The notes under the pieces were generated by a model, which searched no databases, was not told the DNA's origin, and saw only the letters and a program-made list of their open reading frames with translations. A stretch of DNA of 5,303 nt, taken from positions 1 through 5,303 of the forward strand of contig JAJDBL010000262.1 in assembly GCA_029261375.1 (NCBI GenBank), written 5' to 3'. Every line of letters starts with the position of its first letter. The stretch's first letter is position 1. This document shows positions 1-5,303 of the stretch, in pieces. A program made the position numbers and the translations under genes. This DNA is from Nitrospirales bacterium (GTDB taxonomy: Bacteria; Nitrospirota; Nitrospiria; Nitrospirales; UBA2166).

Positions 1-51
1 CATCCACGTTACCCAGCGTCGCACCTCGCCTAAGAAAGGGGCAATACTCAC
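1..51 (-). CDS. Possible start of a downstream gene, cut by the window edge (hypothetical)
   Basis: Read on the minus strand, a GTG codon at 51-49 overlaps the TGA stop of the ExeA-like gene (50-48) in a GTGA arrangement, the classic layout of translationally coupled genes. It opens 17 codons without a stop to the window edge: MSIAPFLGEVRRWVTWM. No clear Shine-Dalgarno sequence precedes it, which would fit re-initiation after the upstream stop. The fragment is too short to recognise a family. In secretion or pilus clusters an ExeA-like gene is often followed by another envelope-assembly component, so that is the most natural guess, but nothing in these 17 residues proves it. It could also be chance, because short open frames are common. 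Confidence 0.33.
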   Translation of the reverse strand, partial: MSIAPFLGEVRRWVTWM

Positions 52-1769
52 TCTACGGGTAAGGGCACGTCGGGAAGCGAAGCTTTCCCGGTTGAGGACG
101 AAAGAGACAAAGGAAGCATCAAGCTTGGTACCCGCTCTCCATGAACTTCTTTGCTGAGCACGAGATGAACCTCTTTGCTAAAGACACCCGTGGGTTCAAA
201 TCCATAGAATTGCTGAAGAGATTGAATGCCATCAGCGATGTTCTGCACGCTCTCATCGGTCTCATCTTCCTTAGAAAATCCTGCTTGGCGGAGAAGACGG
301 CGAATAGCGATCTCTGATTGTTCACCTGCCGTATTATCGAATGGCGGGAAGAGTCCCGGCAATGGCTCCCAGAGGACCTGTGCCTGACTGCCGACCAACG
401 CAGGCAGACTGTCACGCGTCACACGACGCACACCAGTCAGGGGATCAAGAATTGTCGCGGTCTCGGCATTCAAGCTGTAGAGCACAGCTGAGGTCAGCGC
501 CGCACCCTCCGTACTTCGCCACGTGATCAGAGAGGGATAATCCAATCGTTCTAAAACAGACAACTCAAGCGGGAAGATATCAACGCGCATCGCGTCCGAA
601 AGTTGATCAGCCGAAACCGAATTAGGCGGACTCCACTGATTCAATAACGTAAGCATCGCGACATCTGCCGTCCGCGCCGGCTGCGTGGTTCGAATGAGAC
701 CAGCACCGTCAATCCAAAACACACGTTCTTGCAGTTCCGTTACTACCGGATCAGGCATCAGCCCCACGGGTTCTTCCGACTTGAGCGCCCATCCTAGCCC
801 CAGCCCAAGAACCAGCGCACCAAACGCCACGGCGAGGAGAACCTGTTGAAGATGCTGAGACGTCCATCTCAGCGCAGGGGGGAGGGGATGTTTCCCAAGC
901 TGATCGATCGGTGGTGGGGCTTCAGGCGGGGATATTGCCTCCGTAGTGTCGGCGAGGCCAAAACCGTCTCCATCGCTACGAGTTGGGCCTATACCCACGC
1001 GATCGTCTGAAATTCGTATCGCTTCGGTTTCTGCTGCGCACTGAAGCGCTGCCTGACAGAGATGATGAATCCGTGCTGGATTGCCCTCACTTAACCGATG
1101 TATCTTTGCAATGGCTTCAGGCGTGAAGGGCGTATCCCCTTTCCAGCCCGCAACCGTCATGCGATGAAGGATGTAACTCCCTAGGTCGTCCTGCTGGAGA
1201 GATTCAAGGTGGTACCACGCCGCTTGAGGTTCACTAAAAGAGGGGAAGCTCTCGCCAGAGAGTTTTTCAGCAAATGACGGATGCCCCACAAATAAGATTT
1301 GAGCCAGTTGCTCAGGGTGTGTTCCTGGTTGAAAAAAACTCGCAATGGCGTCTAGACATTCCGCAGGGAGGAGATGTGCGTCATCAACAATGATCAATGC
1401 GTCACCGCCGTCAAGACGATTTCTCACTAAAAACGGGTTTAGAACATCAGCTCGGTCCTGCGACACCGTCCCGGTTGTCGGAAGTTCAAAATCATCGTGA
1501 ACGTGTCGAAGTAGTGCTTGAACGGTTGATGGCGTGCGAAAAATAAATGATTGCTTGAAAGATTGATCAAGTCGATCAAGCAACACACGACAGAGCGTCG
1601 TCTTCCCAACACCATCTTCTCCTGTCAGAATTAGAAGGCCCTTGCGTTCTTGTACCCCGTGAAGCAGAGTGGCAAGGGCTTCGTCGTGCTGGATGGTGGG
1701 AACAAAAAACCGCGGATCGGGAAGCGATGAAAAGGGCGGCTCAATGAGATTGAAAAAGTTGAGGTACAT
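48..1769 (-). CDS. ExeA/GspA-like AAA ATPase with membrane segment, C39-like and peptidoglycan-binding domains
   Basis: This 573-residue protein has the architecture of ExeA/GspA, an inner-membrane ATPase that in type II secretion helps insert the secretin through the peptidoglycan. The start, MYLNFFNLIEPPF, is the family signature, and an in-frame stop at 1817-1815 leaves no other ATG. Walker A is GEDGVGKT (residues 50-57) and Walker B is LIIVDDAH (125-132), with Asp-Asp where most relatives have Asp-Glu. A sensor-like LSEGNPARIHHLC lies at 226-238. Residues 255-309 are a Pro- and acid-rich linker, followed by one transmembrane helix (about 310-329). The periplasmic part has a C39-like region (about 342-468, including LDPLTG and VLWEPL) without any Cys or His, so it is not a working peptidase. 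A divergent PG_binding_1-type domain follows (about 484-545), then a low-complexity tail. The arginines usually found just before the YHL motif are absent (SEPQAAWYHLESL, 179-191). The exact partner system (type II secretion, pilus or other envelope machine) cannot be told from this window. No strong ribosome site precedes the start. Confidence 0.88.
   Translation of the reverse strand: MYLNFFNLIEPPFSSLPDPRFFVPTIQHDEALATLLHGVQERKGLLILTGEDGVGKTTLCRVLLDRLDQSFKQSFIFRTPSTVQALLRHVHDDFELPTTGTVSQDRADVLNPFLVRNRLDGGDALIIVDDAHLLPAECLDAIASFFQPGTHPEQLAQILFVGHPSFAEKLSGESFPSFSEPQAAWYHLESLQQDDLGSYILHRMTVAGWKGDTPFTPEAIAKIHRLSEGNPARIHHLCQAALQCAAETEAIRISDDRVGIGPTRSDGDGFGLADTTEAISPPEAPPPIDQLGKHPLPPALRWTSQHLQQVLLAVAFGALVLGLGLGWALKSEEPVGLMPDPVVTELQERVFWIDGAGLIRTTQPARTADVAMLTLLNQWSPPNSVSADQLSDAMRVDIFPLELSVLERLDYPSLITWRSTEGAALTSAVLYSLNAETATILDPLTGVRRVTRDSLPALVGSQAQVLWEPLPGLFPPFDNTAGEQSEIAIRRLLRQAGFSKEDETDESVQNIADGIQSLQQFYGFEPTGVFSKEVHLVLSKEVHGERVPSLMLPLSLSSSTGKASLPDVPLPVE
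130..179 (-). repeat. Short tandem duplication (24-nt period) inside the peptidoglycan-binding domain
   Basis: On the plus strand, ATGAACTTCTTTGCT (141-155) recurs as ATGAACCTCTTTGCT (165-179), 14 of 15 bases identical with a 24-base period. In the protein this gives SKEVH at residues 531-535 and again at 539-543, separated by LVL. The copies sit at the end of the peptidoglycan-binding domain, where the family normally has one closing helix. It looks like a small slippage duplication or chance similarity and not a functional repeat. Flanking bases are less similar. Confidence 0.4.
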
Positions 1770-1778
1770 CTTGCGCGT

Positions 1779-1807
1779 AATCTGGCATAGGTCGTAAAGC
1801 GTGTCAA
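1779..1807 (-). promoter_or_regulatory. Candidate sigma70-type promoter for the ExeA-like gene
   Basis: On the minus strand a perfect TTGACA -35 box (1807-1802) is followed after 17 bases by CAGATT (1784-1779), which matches the TATAAT -10 consensus at only three of six positions. If used, transcription would begin about 2-5 bases before the ATG at 1769, giving an almost leaderless mRNA. This would agree with the lack of a Shine-Dalgarno sequence there. The weak -10 keeps confidence low. Confidence 0.27.
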
Positions 1808-1845
1808 TAAACGATCAACGCCGCCCACGGTGCGTCAGACAAACA

Positions 1846-1862
1846 ATCGGATCGTACCGATC
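1846..1862. repeat. Overlapping small inverted repeats in the divergent promoter region
   Basis: ATCGG (1846-1850) pairs with CCGAT (1857-1861), and the overlapping GATCG (1850-1854) pairs with CGATC (1858-1862) around a 3-base centre. A further pair, AACGATC (1810-1816) and GATCGTT (1859-1865), is 42 bases apart. Placement between divergent genes would suit an operator, but the arms are short and GATC-rich DNA produces such matches easily. No known regulator site is recognised. Confidence 0.2.
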
Positions 1863-1904
1863 GTTCGTGACAGCGACGAGAATTGAAAGGATGCCGATCA
1901 TTCT

Positions 1905-2504
1905 ATGCTTCGCGTGGGTTTGACAGGTGGTATTGCTAGCGGTAAAAGTGTCGTCGGTCGCTATATGCAAGCGAACGGGGCATACCTCATCGACGCCGAT
2001 GTCCTAGCGCGACAGGCTGTTTGCCCTAACACGCCCGTCTGGAACAAGGTGGTCAAGGTATTTGGACGAACAATACTCAACAAAAATGGTGACATTGACC
2101 GGGAACATCTCGGAGCGATTATCTTTGCCAATCAAAAAAGGCGCGAGCAACTCAATAACCTTATCCATCCGTGGGTCTACGCCGAATACCAACGTCAGGC
2201 AGAGATTATTGCCAGAGACAACCCGCGTGCTATTCTTCTCTTTGATGTCCCGCTCCTCTTTGAGACGCATGCTGAAAAACTGTTCGATCACATCATTCTC
2301 GCGTATGTTGATAAACAGACCCAGATACAACGAATTATCGAACGTGATGGATTGCGTCGATCGGAGGCACTACGGCGCATCGCAGCGCAACTACCATTAT
2401 CAAAGAAGCGCCAGCGAGTCTCCTATGTTCTTGACACGCGAGAGCCTCTTCCCGATCTTCGAAAAACCACTCGCCGACTATACAAAGAGCTTTGTACGCT
2501 GTAA
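1905..2504 (+). CDS. coaE: Dephospho-CoA kinase
   Basis: CoaE is the last enzyme of coenzyme A synthesis: it phosphorylates the 3'-hydroxyl of the ribose of dephospho-CoA with ATP, in the cytoplasm. The 199-residue length is normal for the family. The P-loop GGIASGKS lies at residues 8-15 within the characteristic GLTGGIASGKS start. DADVLAR (30-36) carries the conserved acidic residues, HPWV (88-91) is the family HP motif, FDVPLLFE (113-120) matches the conserved VPLLFE substrate-site motif, and RDGL (147-150) is the lid-region motif. An in-frame stop at 1884 makes ATG 1905 the only ATG start that retains the P-loop. The ribosome site is unimpressive: AAAGGA at 1886-1891 lies about 13 bases upstream, and another ATG (1891) in a different frame opens only 10 codons. 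trxB follows after 68 bases on the same strand with no visible terminator, so the two may share a transcript. Confidence 0.95.
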   Translation: MLRVGLTGGIASGKSVVGRYMQANGAYLIDADVLARQAVCPNTPVWNKVVKVFGRTILNKNGDIDREHLGAIIFANQKRREQLNNLIHPWVYAEYQRQAEIIARDNPRAILLFDVPLLFETHAEKLFDHIILAYVDKQTQIQRIIERDGLRRSEALRRIAAQLPLSKKRQRVSYVLDTREPLPDLRKTTRRLYKELCTL

Positions 2505-2560
2505 CTGCGCCTCAACACACGCAGACAACACCATCACCGAATCCCGATCACACTAGTTTT

Positions 2561-2565
2561 GGAGG
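2561..2565 (+). promoter_or_regulatory. Ribosome binding site that fixes the trxB start
   Basis: GGAGG lies 7 bases before ATG 2573, the best Shine-Dalgarno sequence in the window. The trxB reading frame stays open upstream to at least TTG 2492, inside the end of coaE, but those 27 extra codons encode a sequence unlike any TrxB N-terminus. The site and the family start (MHNVVIIGSGPAGL) therefore agree on 2573. Confidence 0.85.
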
Positions 2566-2572
2566 AAGACGT

Positions 2573-3490
2573 ATGCACAACGTAGTCATCATCGGATCCG
2601 GACCGGCCGGCTTAACCGCAGCCTTGTATTGCGCGAGAGCAAACCTTGCGCCCCTCGTGATCGAGGGACTTCAGGCCGGAGGACAGCTCACCCTCACCAC
2701 CGATGTAGAAAACTACCCTGGTTTTCCCCGAGGGATTATGGGGCCACAACTCATGAAAGATATGCGCGAACAAGCTGAGCGTTTTGGCACCGAGTTCTTA
2801 ACCGGCGACGTCACTGCGGTGAATCTTAAAGCTACGCCATTTCAGATTACCGTTGACGAAAAACCAGTCATTGAAGCTCGATCGGTCATTGTCTCGACGG
2901 GCGCCAAGGCGTTGATGCTTAACATTGATTCAGAGCAGCGATACCTTGGGCAAGGCGTCTCCACCTGCGCGACCTGCGATGGTGCGTTTTTCCGTGGGCG
3001 GGAATTGATCGTCGTGGGCGGGGGAGACTCCGCCATGGAGGAAGGGACCTTCCTGACCAAGTTTGCGTCAACCGTGACGATTGTCCACCGCCGCGACACA
3101 TTACGGGCATCGAAAATCATGCAAGACCGCGCATTAGCCAACGACAAGGTTCAATTCATCTGGGACTCTGCAGTGGAAGAGGTTTATGGCGAGGGCGTCG
3201 TTCAGGGAGTGAAGTTACGAAACCTCAAGACGAATGCGTTAATGGACAAGCCATGTGCAGGCGTGTTTATCGCCATCGGCCATACTCCAAATACGCACCT
3301 CTTTGTTGACCAACTCGATATGGACGAACAGGGATACCTTCTGACACATGACGGCACAAAAACGAATATTCCCGGTATCTTCGCGGCAGGAGATGTTCAA
3401 GACCATACCTACCGACAGGCCGTCACCGCTGCGGGCTCTGGCTGCATGGCCGCAATTGATGTAGAACGCTACCTAGAGAGCATGGCGTGA
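2573..3490 (+). CDS. trxB: Thioredoxin-disulfide reductase (NADPH)
   Basis: This flavoenzyme passes electrons from NADPH through FAD and a redox disulfide to thioredoxin, and so maintains cytoplasmic thiol balance. At 305 residues it is a typical low-molecular-weight bacterial TrxB. The FAD-binding Rossmann motif is GSGPAGL (residues 8-14), followed by the GGQL (36-39) and ENYPGF (46-51) signatures. The redox-active centre is CATC (Cys132 and Cys135). The NADPH domain carries GGGDSA (149-154) and HRRDTLRAS (172-180), the arginine-bearing motif that binds the 2'-phosphate and favours NADPH over NADH. The C-terminal FAD motif, FAAGDVQDHTYRQAVTAAG, is intact. Every catalytic element is present, so the enzyme should be active. 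It lies 68 bases after coaE and 219 bases before thiI. Related ferredoxin-NADP and ferredoxin-dependent reductases lack either the CxxC or the HRR motif, so they are poor alternatives. Confidence 0.97.
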   Translation: MHNVVIIGSGPAGLTAALYCARANLAPLVIEGLQAGGQLTLTTDVENYPGFPRGIMGPQLMKDMREQAERFGTEFLTGDVTAVNLKATPFQITVDEKPVIEARSVIVSTGAKALMLNIDSEQRYLGQGVSTCATCDGAFFRGRELIVVGGGDSAMEEGTFLTKFASTVTIVHRRDTLRASKIMQDRALANDKVQFIWDSAVEEVYGEGVVQGVKLRNLKTNALMDKPCAGVFIAIGHTPNTHLFVDQLDMDEQGYLLTHDGTKTNIPGIFAAGDVQDHTYRQAVTAAGSGCMAAIDVERYLESMA

Positions 3491-3709
3491 GCCGCGCCTC
3501 AATCACCGCGTTATAGCTTTCGCCAAGCCCACGTACGCATTTCGTTTACAACAACAATATCAACGCGGCATTCTATTCCATCACTTGTCTTGAACACGCG
3601 TTTTGACACGATCCGGCCTCATCTGTTGCCCCATTCGACATTGGCTCCCACACATGGTGCTCACCAAAGCCGTAACCTCTACATGCAACACGAAGGAGCG
3701 TGACGCCGG
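3491..3709 (+). other. trxB-thiI intergenic region without a recognised gene
   Basis: These 219 bases hold no recognisable RNA, riboswitch or strong terminator. The frame that contains both trxB and thiI happens to be free of stops from 3491 to 3700, giving 71 sense codons rich in Thr, Ser, His, Arg and Pro, a composition that looks non-coding. A TTGACA box occurs at 3603-3608 but no good -10 follows. TTTACA (3545-3550) with CATTCT (3569-3574) at 18-base spacing is a second weak promoter candidate. CCGCGTT (3506-3512) and AACGCGG (3562-3568) are inverted copies about 50 bases apart. thiI may have its own promoter here, but the sequence does not settle it. Confidence 0.5.
3694..3698 (+). promoter_or_regulatory. 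Ribosome binding site for thiI
   Basis: AGGAG, within the longer GAAGGAG at 3692-3698, precedes ATG 3710 by 11 bases, somewhat longer than optimal. An in-frame TGA at 3701-3703 lies between the site and the ATG, so translation cannot start further upstream. Confidence 0.65.
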
Positions 3710-4894
3710 ATGTGGTGTGTAATCGCCCACTATCACGAACTCGCCCTTAAGGGGCGCAACCGATCGATCTTGGTCGGTCAGCTCGTACAACACATCAAAA
3801 CCGCAACCGCTGACCTTGGGGTGCTGGGCGTTGACTCGCTCCCCGGTCGCATCCGCTTGCGATTCAGCCAGAACACCCCTCTCGAAGAGCTGTGGCAACG
3901 GCTCAAAATTCGGATGTCCTCGGTATTTGGGATCGCGAATTTCTCCCTTGCTCTCTCATCGCCAATCAATCCAGACGGAGATCTAGAGGCCTTCAAGATT
4001 GCCATCGGCGAAGCGATTCAGTTGCAAGAGTTCGAGTCATTTCGCGTCACAACCAAACGTGGAGACAAACGCTTTCCCAAGCCCTCAATGGAGGTCAGTC
4101 GCGAAGTTGGCGGATATATCAAACAGCTCACCGGAAAAAGGGTCGACCTGACCAACCCTGATCTCACCATCTACCTTGAATTGCTGTTTCAGTCAGGATT
4201 TGCGTCCTTTGCGAGGCTACCGGGACCCGGAGGACTGACGGTCGGAATGAGCGGGAAAACTGTCTGTCTCCTTTCAGGCGGTATCGATTCTCCAGTTGCC
4301 GCCTACCGGATGATGAAACGCGGCTGTCAACAGATCTTCGTGCATTTCCATAGCCATCCCTTTGTCAGCCGCGCCTCCCAAGAAAAAGCGGAGGATCTCG
4401 CCACCATACTCACGAAATATCAACACCACTCGCTGCTCTACCTCATCCCATTTGGAGACATTCAGCGGCTCATTGTTCTGACCGTTCCCCCAGCGTTTCG
4501 CATCGTCATCTACCGCCGTTTTATGATTAGAATCGCCGAACATATCGCACGCCAGCATCGTGCATGGGCCTTAATTACTGGAGACAGCCTTGGACAAGTC
4601 GCGTCACAAGTGCCCGACAACTTGACCGTCATTGAGGAAGCGGCCAATCTTCCGCTCCTTCGCCCGCTGATTGCTATGGATAAAATTGAGATTACGGCGC
4701 AAGCCGAGTCAATCGGAACGTACGAGACCTCGATCATTCCTGATCAAGACTGTTGCACGTTGTTTACCCCAGCACACCCAATCATCCGACCCAATATCGG
4801 AACCGTTCACAAGATGGAAGCTGGCCTAGACGTGAAAGAGCTGGTACGGCAGGGGTTGGAGGGTGCGAAAAAGCTTGAGTTTACGTTTCCTTAA
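3710..4894 (+). CDS. thiI: tRNA 4-thiouridine synthase ThiI, short form without rhodanese domain
   Basis: ThiI activates uridine 8 of tRNA with ATP and replaces its oxygen with sulfur delivered from a cysteine desulfurase, forming the near-UV-sensing base s4U. The 394-residue protein has the short-form layout: an N-terminal ferredoxin-like domain starting WCVIAHYHELALKGRNR (the family's Y.E.ALKG.NR), a THUMP domain (about residues 60-165, with TTKRGDKRFP), and a PP-loop ATPase from about 178. The PP-loop is SGGIDSP (189-195), including Asp193. GDSLGQVASQ and the following NL..IEEA..LPLLRPLI stretch are also conserved. The sulfur-relay cysteine falls in DQDCC (Cys348-Cys349); alignment by eye puts Cys349 at the conserved catalytic position. 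Enteric ThiI proteins carry an extra C-terminal rhodanese domain with a second cysteine, needed there for thiamine thiazole synthesis. This one ends right after the PP-loop domain, so a tRNA-only role is likely. The start is fixed by the in-frame TGA at 3701. Its last 14 bases overlap the convergent polX gene. Confidence 0.96.
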   Translation: MWCVIAHYHELALKGRNRSILVGQLVQHIKTATADLGVLGVDSLPGRIRLRFSQNTPLEELWQRLKIRMSSVFGIANFSLALSSPINPDGDLEAFKIAIGEAIQLQEFESFRVTTKRGDKRFPKPSMEVSREVGGYIKQLTGKRVDLTNPDLTIYLELLFQSGFASFARLPGPGGLTVGMSGKTVCLLSGGIDSPVAAYRMMKRGCQQIFVHFHSHPFVSRASQEKAEDLATILTKYQHHSLLYLIPFGDIQRLIVLTVPPAFRIVIYRRFMIRIAEHIARQHRAWALITGDSLGQVASQVPDNLTVIEEAANLPLLRPLIAMDKIEITAQAESIGTYETSIIPDQDCCTLFTPAHPIIRPNIGTVHKMEAGLDVKELVRQGLEGAKKLEFTFP

Positions 4895-5303
4895 CGCTGT
4901 ACTGCTGTTTACGCTGATAGAGAAACGTTTCCATCTCTGCGCGCGACCGCGTGTTGAGGACATCACTCGTTTCTAGCCCGCCCTTGCGCGCCATCTGCAC
5001 ACCCCGAGTCGTGTTACGTAAACTATCCAGTCGATGTGCATCTGGATTGATGCTGATCAACACACCCTGCGCTTGCGCATAACGACACATCGTCCAATCA
5101 AGATCGAGTCTGCGGGGATTGGCATTGAGCTCAACGATTTTATCGTAACGCTTTGCCGCATCGATGACCTGATAGAGATCAACGTTGTATCCCTCCCGCG
5201 ATGTCAGCAGTCGCCCGGTCGGATGTCCAAGCATAGTCAACGCAGGATGTTGCAACGCGCTGATAATACGCTCGGTCTGTGCGGCACCTGACAGTTCAAA
5301 ACG
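4881..5303 (-). CDS. polX: C-terminal part of a PolX-type DNA polymerase / PHP phosphoesterase (5' end outside window)
   Basis: The frame is open from the right window edge to a TAA at 4883-4881, giving the last 140 residues of a larger protein. They match the end of the PHP domain of bacterial family X DNA polymerases, which fill short gaps in repair and use the metal-dependent PHP domain as a 3'-5' exonuclease or phosphoesterase. Visible signatures, numbered from the edge, are FELSGAAQTERII (2-14), the metal-site motif GHPTGR (26-31, His27), ELNANPRRLDLDW (58-70) and the final metal-site motif NPDAH (86-90, Asp88 and His90). The family tail MARKGGLETSDVLNTRS follows. All metal ligands expected in this segment are present. 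The polymerase domain cannot be seen, so a stand-alone PHP protein remains possible, though the NANPRRLDLDW and DVLNT motifs favour PolX. The gene converges on thiI. Confidence 0.88.
   Translation of the reverse strand, partial: RFELSGAAQTERIISALQHPALTMLGHPTGRLLTSREGYNVDLYQVIDAAKRYDKIVELNANPRRLDLDWTMCRYAQAQGVLISINPDAHRLDSLRNTTRGVQMARKGGLETSDVLNTRSRAEMETFLYQRKQQYSVKET

Larger units (their letters stand above)
1770..1904. promoter_or_regulatory. Divergent intergenic region between the ExeA-like gene and coaE
   Basis: These 135 bases separate two divergently transcribed genes and must hold promoters for both directions unless transcription enters from elsewhere. I see a consensus -35-like box for the minus strand and small inverted repeats (listed separately). 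For coaE I find no convincing -35/-10 pair. In-frame stops close to both start codons (1817-1815 minus, 1884-1886 plus) fix the gene boundaries and rule out longer versions of either protein. Confidence 0.6.

Noticed and set aside
1891..1923. 10-codon ATG frame overlapping the coaE start
   Set aside because: The purine-rich stretch touches the ATG directly, so it is not a usable ribosome site for it, and the peptide is tiny.
2062..2556. 164-codon plus-strand frame overlapping coaE
   Set aside because: It lies out of frame within coaE, whose motifs are intact; its composition (Ser, Arg, Asn-rich) is typical of a shadow frame.
3491..3535. Terminator after trxB
   Set aside because: Only 4-base CGCG pairings are present and no T-run follows, so no intrinsic terminator can be supported.
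3640..3661. Possible sigma54 promoter (TGGC...GGTGC) upstream of thiI
   Set aside because: The spacing between the GG and GC elements does not fit the -24/-12 consensus.
3491..3709. TPP riboswitch upstream of thiI
   Set aside because: The conserved riboswitch core (such as CTGAGA) is not present, and the short ThiI is probably a tRNA enzyme and not part of thiamine synthesis here.
3654..3722. 22-codon ATG frame overlapping the thiI start, and the 6-codon ATG frame at 3683-3703
   Set aside because: Both are short enough to arise by chance and lack their own ribosome sites; a leader-peptide role has no supporting hairpins or amino-acid runs.
3581..3898. 105-codon minus-strand open frame spanning the trxB-thiI gap and the start of thiI
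   Set aside because: Most of it is antisense to the well-supported thiI N-terminus, it resembles no family I know, and it has no ribosome site that I can see.
4922..4931. Perfect 10-base palindrome GAAACGTTTC
   Set aside because: It is inside the polX coding region, too short for a terminator stem and without a T-run; expected by chance at this scale.

Overview
This window looks like ordinary chromosomal DNA from a bacterium of moderate GC content. It carries four complete protein genes, one gene cut by the right edge, and possibly the first codons of another at the left edge. I see no RNA genes, mobile elements, CRISPR arrays or phage genes. An ExeA/GspA-type membrane ATPase with a peptidoglycan-binding tail points to a diderm (Gram-negative-type) host. 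A PolX-type DNA polymerase with a PHP domain and a short, rhodanese-free ThiI argue against an enteric bacterium. The combination would suit a Nitrospirota-like or deltaproteobacterial lineage, but that is an inference from gene style, not a demonstrated assignment.

Layout. On the minus strand, 48-1769 encodes the ExeA-like AAA ATPase: cytoplasmic ATPase, one membrane segment, a C39-like domain and a peptidoglycan-binding domain. Its stop overlaps a possible GTG start of a further minus-strand gene (1-51). A 135-bp divergent intergenic region (1770-1904) separates it from a plus-strand run: coaE (dephospho-CoA kinase, 1905-2504), trxB (thioredoxin reductase, 2573-3490) and thiI (tRNA 4-thiouridine synthase, 3710-4894). 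A minus-strand gene converges on thiI (4881-5303, the C-terminal PHP domain of polX) and overlaps its 3' end by 14 bp.

How the genes relate. CoaE completes coenzyme A synthesis, TrxB keeps thioredoxin reduced with NADPH, and ThiI thiolates tRNA position 8 through a cysteine-based sulfur relay that needs reductant. A loose theme of thiol and sulfur metabolism is possible, but these are housekeeping genes and the neighbourhood does not prove functional coupling. coaE and trxB are close enough (68 bp, no visible terminator) to be co-transcribed. The 219-bp gap before thiI leaves room for a separate promoter. The ExeA-like gene belongs to a separate, divergent unit concerned with the envelope or secretion machinery.

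I found no convincing new biological system. The points most worth a second look are the altered residues in the ExeA-like ATPase, its possible near-leaderless start, the 71-codon stop-free stretch joining trxB and thiI in one frame, and the thiI/polX tail overlap.
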